9,490 nucleotides of DNA, taken from assembly GCA_964489215.1 (NCBI GenBank), contig CAZAYB010000118.1, forward strand, positions 1 to 9,490, given 5' to 3'. The notes below the pieces were generated by a model that was not told the DNA's origin, searched no databases, and was given only the letters and a program-made list of their open reading frames with translations. A program made the translations under genes and the position numbers. Positions 6,123-9,490 of the stretch are shown here, in pieces (position 1 is the stretch's first letter; every line of letters starts with the position of its first letter). Source of the stretch: CAZAYB01 sp964489215. Lineage in GTDB: Bacteria > Planctomycetota > Phycisphaerae > Sedimentisphaerales > Anaerohalosphaeraceae.

Positions 6123-6152
6123 AAATCAATGAAAGAAACAAGGAAGTAATAA

Positions 6153-7097
6153 ATGAAAAAGGCTTTTCTATTTCCTGGCCAGGGTGCTCAAAAAGTAGGT
6201 ATGGGCAAAGATATCTGTGAAAACTTTAAGTGCGCAGAAAATATCTTTAACAAGGCCGATCAAATAGCAGGCTATGACCTCAAAAAGCTTTGCTTTGAAG
6301 GACCGGAAGAAAAATTAAACTCTACCGTCTACTCACAGCCAGCTATATTCGTCACCAGTGCAGCAATACTCGAGGTCCTCAGAAACGATGACAAGCTAAA
6401 AAACATTGAACCTCAGGTAACCGCTGGACTGAGCATGGGCGAATACACCGCAATCTACGCAGCTGGACTCATAAATTTTGAGCAGGCCCTTAAACTCGTA
6501 CAAAAAAGAGGCCTCCTTATGCAGGACGCTGCTGACAAAACTCAAGGCTCAATGGTAAGCATCCTTGGGCTCGACGAACAAAAAGTCAGTCAGTTATGCC
6601 AAAAAGCCCGCCAAAACGGTGATATCCTCGAACCTGTCAATTTCAACTGCCCCGGACAGATCGTTATAAGCGGTTCAAAAACTGCTTGCAAAAGAGCCGC
6701 AGAAATGGCAGACAAATTCGGAGCCATAAAAGCTGTACCCCTCGCTGTAGCTGGCGGTTTCCATACCCAGCTCATGGCACCTGCCGCAAATGAGCTCCAA
6801 AAAGCGCTGGAAAACGCAAATATAAGCGAACCTGGCCAGATAAAGCCAATTGCAAACATAAACGCACAATATTATCAAAATGCCCAACAGATAGCGGATG
6901 CACTCACAAAACAGCTTGTAAAACCGCTTTTATGGCAAAAATGTATGGAAAAGCTTTTAATGGACGATTTTCAGTGCTTTTATGAGATCGGACCTTCAAG
7001 AGTATTGACAGGGCTTATGAAAAGGATAAACAGAAAAATAAAGGTCGTTAATCTAAGTTCGGCAAAAGCAATAAAAGACTTGCAACAGCAGGTATAA
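6153..7097 (+). CDS. fabD: Malonyl-CoA:ACP transacylase
   Basis: FabD moves malonyl groups from CoA to ACP, supplying FabH and FabF. The 314-residue protein shows FPGQGAQ (7-13), the nucleophile S94 in GLSMGEY, R119 in KRG (binds the malonyl carboxylate), NFNCPGQIVISG (163-174), and the catalytic H204 in GGFHTQLM. Length matches the family (about 305-320). Unlike E. coli FabD, whose nucleophile elbow is GHSLGE, the residue before the serine is Leu (L93). From memory the same GLSLGEYTA-type elbow occurs in plant MCAT and in PVC relatives, so it is a lineage variant rather than damage. The ATG has AGGA (6141-6144) 8 nt upstream. It lies 30 nt after fabH and 38 nt before fabG. Confidence 0.96.
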   Translation: MKKAFLFPGQGAQKVGMGKDICENFKCAENIFNKADQIAGYDLKKLCFEGPEEKLNSTVYSQPAIFVTSAAILEVLRNDDKLKNIEPQVTAGLSMGEYTAIYAAGLINFEQALKLVQKRGLLMQDAADKTQGSMVSILGLDEQKVSQLCQKARQNGDILEPVNFNCPGQIVISGSKTACKRAAEMADKFGAIKAVPLAVAGGFHTQLMAPAANELQKALENANISEPGQIKPIANINAQYYQNAQQIADALTKQLVKPLLWQKCMEKLLMDDFQCFYEIGPSRVLTGLMKRINRKIKVVNLSSAKAIKDLQQQV

Positions 7098-7135
7098 ACC
7101 AAATAAAATAATAACGTTTTAGACGGAGCTATTAG

Positions 7136-7873
7136 ATGGCAGATAAAAAATTAGCTATTGTTACAGGAGCTGCAAGGGGAATAGGCCGGGCAGTGGTCCT
7201 CAAACTCCTTGAACAGGGAAGAAAAGTCGTTGGCCTCGATATAAACAAAGACCAGCTTGCTGAGCTCGAATCGGTCGTTAAAGACGCAGGACACTGCGTC
7301 ATAACTGCTGAAGTTGACATAACAAACACCCCGCAGCTAACTGAAACTATAGAAAAAATCGCTCAGGAAAACGGCCCAGTAGGCATTCTCGTAAATAACG
7401 CTGGTATTACAAGAGATGGACTGATGATTCAGATAAGCGACGATGACCTCGAAAAGGTACTAAATGTCAACTTAAAAGCTGCTTTCATTGCCACAAGACT
7501 CGTTTTAAGACAGATGATAAGAAATAAATTCGGAAGAATTGTAAGTTTAAGCTCTGTAGCTGGCGTTATGGGTAACCCAGGACAAGCTAATTACGCCGCA
7601 AGCAAAGCTGGACTGATCGGAATGACAAAGGCCGCTGCCAGGGAAGTCGCAAAAAAGAATGTAACATTGAATTGTGTCGCTCCAGGCTTTATAATGACAG
7701 AAATGACAGATGTGCTGCCCGACCCTGTAAAAAAAGCGGCAAAGGAAATGATACCCGCAAGAAAATTCGGTACCGTAGAGGACATTGCAAATGCAATAGC
7801 TTTCCTCACTGCTGACAACGCCGGATACATCACCGGACAAGTACTTTGCGTCGACGGTGGAATGGCAATGTAA
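7136..7873 (+). CDS. fabG: 3-oxoacyl-ACP reductase
   Basis: FabG reduces 3-oxoacyl-ACP to 3-hydroxyacyl-ACP with NADPH, the first reduction of each elongation cycle. This 245-residue classical short-chain dehydrogenase has the Rossmann motif TGAARGIG (10-17), NNAG (87-90), and the catalytic set N112, S140, Y153 and K157 (Y-x3-K in YAASK). The PGFIMTEM stretch (183-190) and the C-terminal GQVLCVDGGMAM are typical of FabG rather than of other short-chain dehydrogenases, and the location between fabD and acpP supports this. GGAG (7125-7128) sits 7 nt before the ATG. The gene is followed by a 124-nt gap with a candidate acpP promoter. Confidence 0.96.
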   Translation: MADKKLAIVTGAARGIGRAVVLKLLEQGRKVVGLDINKDQLAELESVVKDAGHCVITAEVDITNTPQLTETIEKIAQENGPVGILVNNAGITRDGLMIQISDDDLEKVLNVNLKAAFIATRLVLRQMIRNKFGRIVSLSSVAGVMGNPGQANYAASKAGLIGMTKAAAREVAKKNVTLNCVAPGFIMTEMTDVLPDPVKKAAKEMIPARKFGTVEDIANAIAFLTADNAGYITGQVLCVDGGMAM

Positions 7874-7892
7874 GAAAAATACAAAAAAAAGT

Positions 7893-7921
7893 TTGAATAG
7901 TACAGTTCTGGTCGCTATATT
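7893..7921 (+). promoter_or_regulatory. Candidate internal promoter for acpP
   Basis: TTGAAT (7893-7898) and TATATT (7916-7921) are separated by the optimal 17 nt, 77 nt before the acpP start. The -35 matches consensus at 4 of 6 and the -10 at 5 of 6. This gap is the only long one between genes from rpmF to fabF, and acpP needs far more product than its enzyme neighbours, so a separate promoter is plausible. An imperfect 6-bp inverted repeat, TGGTCG/CGGCCA (7909-7929), flanks the -10. Confidence 0.55.
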
Positions 7922-7984
7922 ACCGGCCAAAGCTAATATTTAGAATATTGTTAGAAAATTAATTAATGACAGTTAAAATATTTT

Positions 7985-7990
7985 AGGAGG
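7985..7990 (+). promoter_or_regulatory. Strong ribosome binding site of acpP, fixing a GTG start
   Basis: AGGAGG lies 7 nt before the GTG at 7998. It is the best-matched and best-placed ribosome binding site in the window, and it supports GTG as the start codon, since the first in-frame ATG would cut into the conserved ACP helix I. Confidence 0.85.
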
Positions 7991-7997
7991 TTTTATT

Positions 7998-8258
7998 GTG
8001 GCAGACATAAATGCAGCAGAAGTTGAAGCAAAGGTCGTAGAAATCGTCAGTGAGCAAATGGGAGTCGATAAGTCCGAAATCTCGCGCGAAACTTCTTTTA
8101 TTAATGACCTTAACGCTGATTCACTGGATACCGTTGAGCTCGTAATGGAATTTGAAGACGAATTCGACATGAGCATTCCTGACGAAGAAGCTGAAAAAAT
8201 ACAGACTATCGGAGCTGCAATAGATTATATTGTTGAAATAATGAAAGACAAGGAATAG
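7998..8258 (+). CDS. acpP: Acyl carrier protein
   Basis: AcpP carries growing acyl chains on a 4'-phosphopantetheine arm and is the shared substrate of the neighbouring Fab enzymes and of PlsX. The 86-residue product is acidic and small. The attachment serine is S42 in the invariant DSL motif (LNADSLDTVELVMEFEDEF), followed by the helix II/III acidic recognition surface and IPDEEAEKI (60-68). It is slightly longer than the E. coli protein (78 residues), with a few extra residues at both ends. Translation starts at GTG behind a strong AGGAGG. The position between fabG and fabF is the classic arrangement. The final codons (AAG GAA TAG) provide the only ribosome binding site visible for fabF, 9 nt downstream. 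Confidence 0.97.
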   Translation: MADINAAEVEAKVVEIVSEQMGVDKSEISRETSFINDLNADSLDTVELVMEFEDEFDMSIPDEEAEKIQTIGAAIDYIVEIMKDKE

Positions 8259-8267
8259 CGCTGTTTC

Positions 8268-9490
8268 ATGAGTAGAAGAGTTGTAATCACAGGATTAGGA
8301 TGCGTAACAGCAATCGCTGAAGGCGCCGAGGAATTCTTTAACGCTCTTTGCCAGGGAAAAAATGGCATTTCAACTATCGAATCGTTCGATACAAGCCAGT
8401 ATCCCGTAAAAATAGGCGGAGAAATAAAGAATTTTAACGTCAGTAACTATATAAGCCACCGAGAGGGAAAAAGAATGGACCCCTTTACACAGTATGCGGT
8501 GGCATCAGCAATACAGGCTGTAAAGGACGGCGATATCGATTTCGATAAAATCGATAAAAGCCGCATAGGAGTACTGGTCGGAACCGGAATCGGCGGCATC
8601 AAGGAAATCGAAGATCAGCACCTTAGACTTTTGAAAAAGGGGCCGGGAAAGGTGTCTGCTTTCTGCGTTCCAAAACTCATGGGAAACGCCGCAAGCGGGT
8701 GCATTTCAATACAGTTCGGACTCACAGGACCAAACATGTGCGCTGTTACCGCCTGTGCTTCTGCAACTCACGCTATCGGAGAAGCATATTACCAGATACA
8801 CAATGAAAGAGCCGACATGATGCTCACTGGAGGCTCTGAAGCTGCTCTTTCGCCAATAGGTTTAGCTTCTTTTTGTTCACTCAAAGCCTTGAGCACAAGA
8901 AACAGCGAACCCCAGAAAGCCTCAAGACCTTTCGACAAGCAAAGAGACGGATTCGTTCTTTCTGAAGGTGCTGGTATTCTGGTGCTTGAAGAGTATGAAC
9001 ACGCTAAAAAAAGAAATGCAAAAATCTACGCTGAACTCGTAGGATACGGCGCAACAGGAGACGGCTACCACATAACTGCACCAATGCCAGACGGAAAAGG
9101 AGCTGCAAACGCCATGAAAATGGCTATCGATATGGCAAAAATTGAACCTGAAAAGATAAATTACATTAATGCTCACGGAACCAGCACTGAGCTTAATGAC
9201 CTCGCAGAAGTGCTCGCGGTAAAAAGTATCTTCAAAAACCATGTCTATGACCTCGCAATCAGTTCAACAAAAAGCTGTACCGGACACTTACTTGGTGCAA
9301 GCGGTGCCGTTGAACTCGTCGCTTCTGCAAAAACAATTGAAAAAGGTATCATTCCACCCACAATAAATCTCGAAAATATTGATGAAAGATGCGACCCTAA
9401 AATAAATTTTGTACCGCTTGAAAAACAAAATGCCAAAGTGGAATACGCAATGAGCAATTCTCTTGGTTTTGGTGGCCATAACGGCACACT
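8268..9490 (+). CDS. fabF: 3-oxoacyl-ACP synthase II (KAS II), 3' end off the right edge
   Basis: FabF extends acyl-ACP by two carbons using malonyl-ACP. From ATG 8268 the frame stays open to the window edge (407 full codons), starting with the canonical MSRRVVITGLGCVT. The Cys-His-His triad is intact: C163 in VTACASATH, H303 in NAHGTSTELND and H340 in TKSCTGHLLGASG, with the conserved K335. GTGIGG (105-110) and the C-terminal NSLGFGGHNGTL, holding the gating Phe loop, are present. The family is usually about 410-415 residues, so only a few codons should be missing. The NSLGFGG loop has Leu where NSFGFGG is more usual. The only Shine-Dalgarno-like sequence (AGGA, 8251-8254) is 13 nt from the ATG, within the end of acpP, so translation is probably coupled. 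Confidence 0.96.
   Translation, partial: MSRRVVITGLGCVTAIAEGAEEFFNALCQGKNGISTIESFDTSQYPVKIGGEIKNFNVSNYISHREGKRMDPFTQYAVASAIQAVKDGDIDFDKIDKSRIGVLVGTGIGGIKEIEDQHLRLLKKGPGKVSAFCVPKLMGNAASGCISIQFGLTGPNMCAVTACASATHAIGEAYYQIHNERADMMLTGGSEAALSPIGLASFCSLKALSTRNSEPQKASRPFDKQRDGFVLSEGAGILVLEEYEHAKKRNAKIYAELVGYGATGDGYHITAPMPDGKGAANAMKMAIDMAKIEPEKINYINAHGTSTELNDLAEVLAVKSIFKNHVYDLAISSTKSCTGHLLGASGAVELVASAKTIEKGIIPPTINLENIDERCDPKINFVPLEKQNAKVEYAMSNSLGFGGHNGT

Noticed and set aside
7909..7929. TGGTCG/CGGCCA as a terminator after fabG
   Set aside because: A 6-bp stem with a G-U pair and a 9-nt loop, no U tract, and overlap with a good -10 box make an operator or chance more likely.
3903..9490. The rpmF-to-fabF cluster as a novel biosynthetic system
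   Set aside because: All genes carry intact standard motifs and follow a well-known order for primary fatty acid and phospholipid synthesis; there is no polyketide-type or accessory gene.

Overview
The window looks like a chromosomal housekeeping segment from a member of the PVC superphylum, most likely a low-GC, AT-rich Planctomycetota (possibly Phycisphaerae/Sedimentisphaerales-like). The main evidence is the short basic protein at 2360-2608, which matches my memory of the PVC 'signature' small basic protein (start MSIDRSLKIRGALIRHRNVL, then a GDSVLGLPKV block). The L32 zinc ribbon is compatible with this. The phylum is inferred from remembered family features, not from a search.

Left half (1-3397), all on the minus strand. 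Reading in the direction of transcription there is first a two-gene unit: a single-pass membrane protein of unknown function with a SPOR-like C-terminal domain, then the PVC small basic protein 30 nt downstream. A good hairpin terminator follows at 2304-2340. Next comes a fold-type I PLP-dependent aminotransferase behind its own candidate promoter, which carries an exact 11-bp tandem repeat. Last is the N-terminal 271 residues of a Na+/phosphate cotransporter-family protein that runs off the left edge.

Middle (3398-3902): a roughly 505-bp divergent intergenic region with no convincing gene. It has candidate promoters at both ends and several short inverted repeats. The yceD/DUF177 gene often found before rpmF is not there.

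Right half (3903-9490), all on the plus strand: a compact ribosomal/lipid cluster rpmF-plsX-fabH-fabD-fabG-acpP-fabF. PlsX makes acyl-phosphate for phospholipid synthesis. FabD loads malonate onto ACP, FabH starts the chain, FabF elongates it, FabG does the first reduction, and AcpP carries the intermediates. The dehydratase (FabZ/FabA) and enoyl reductase (FabI/K/V) are not in the window. Genes are packed tightly (35-nt overlap at plsX/fabH, gaps of 8-38 nt elsewhere), except for a 124-nt gap before acpP that holds a good promoter-like sequence and a very strong ribosome binding site. fabF is cut by the right edge a few codons before its expected end.

No mobile element, CRISPR array, tRNA or rRNA was seen. 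I found no evidence for a wholly new system. The items most worth a second look are the uncharacterised SPOR-like membrane protein paired with the PVC signature protein, the repeated GCAGTGA boxes around the aminotransferase promoter, and the plant/chlamydia-like active-site motif of FabD.
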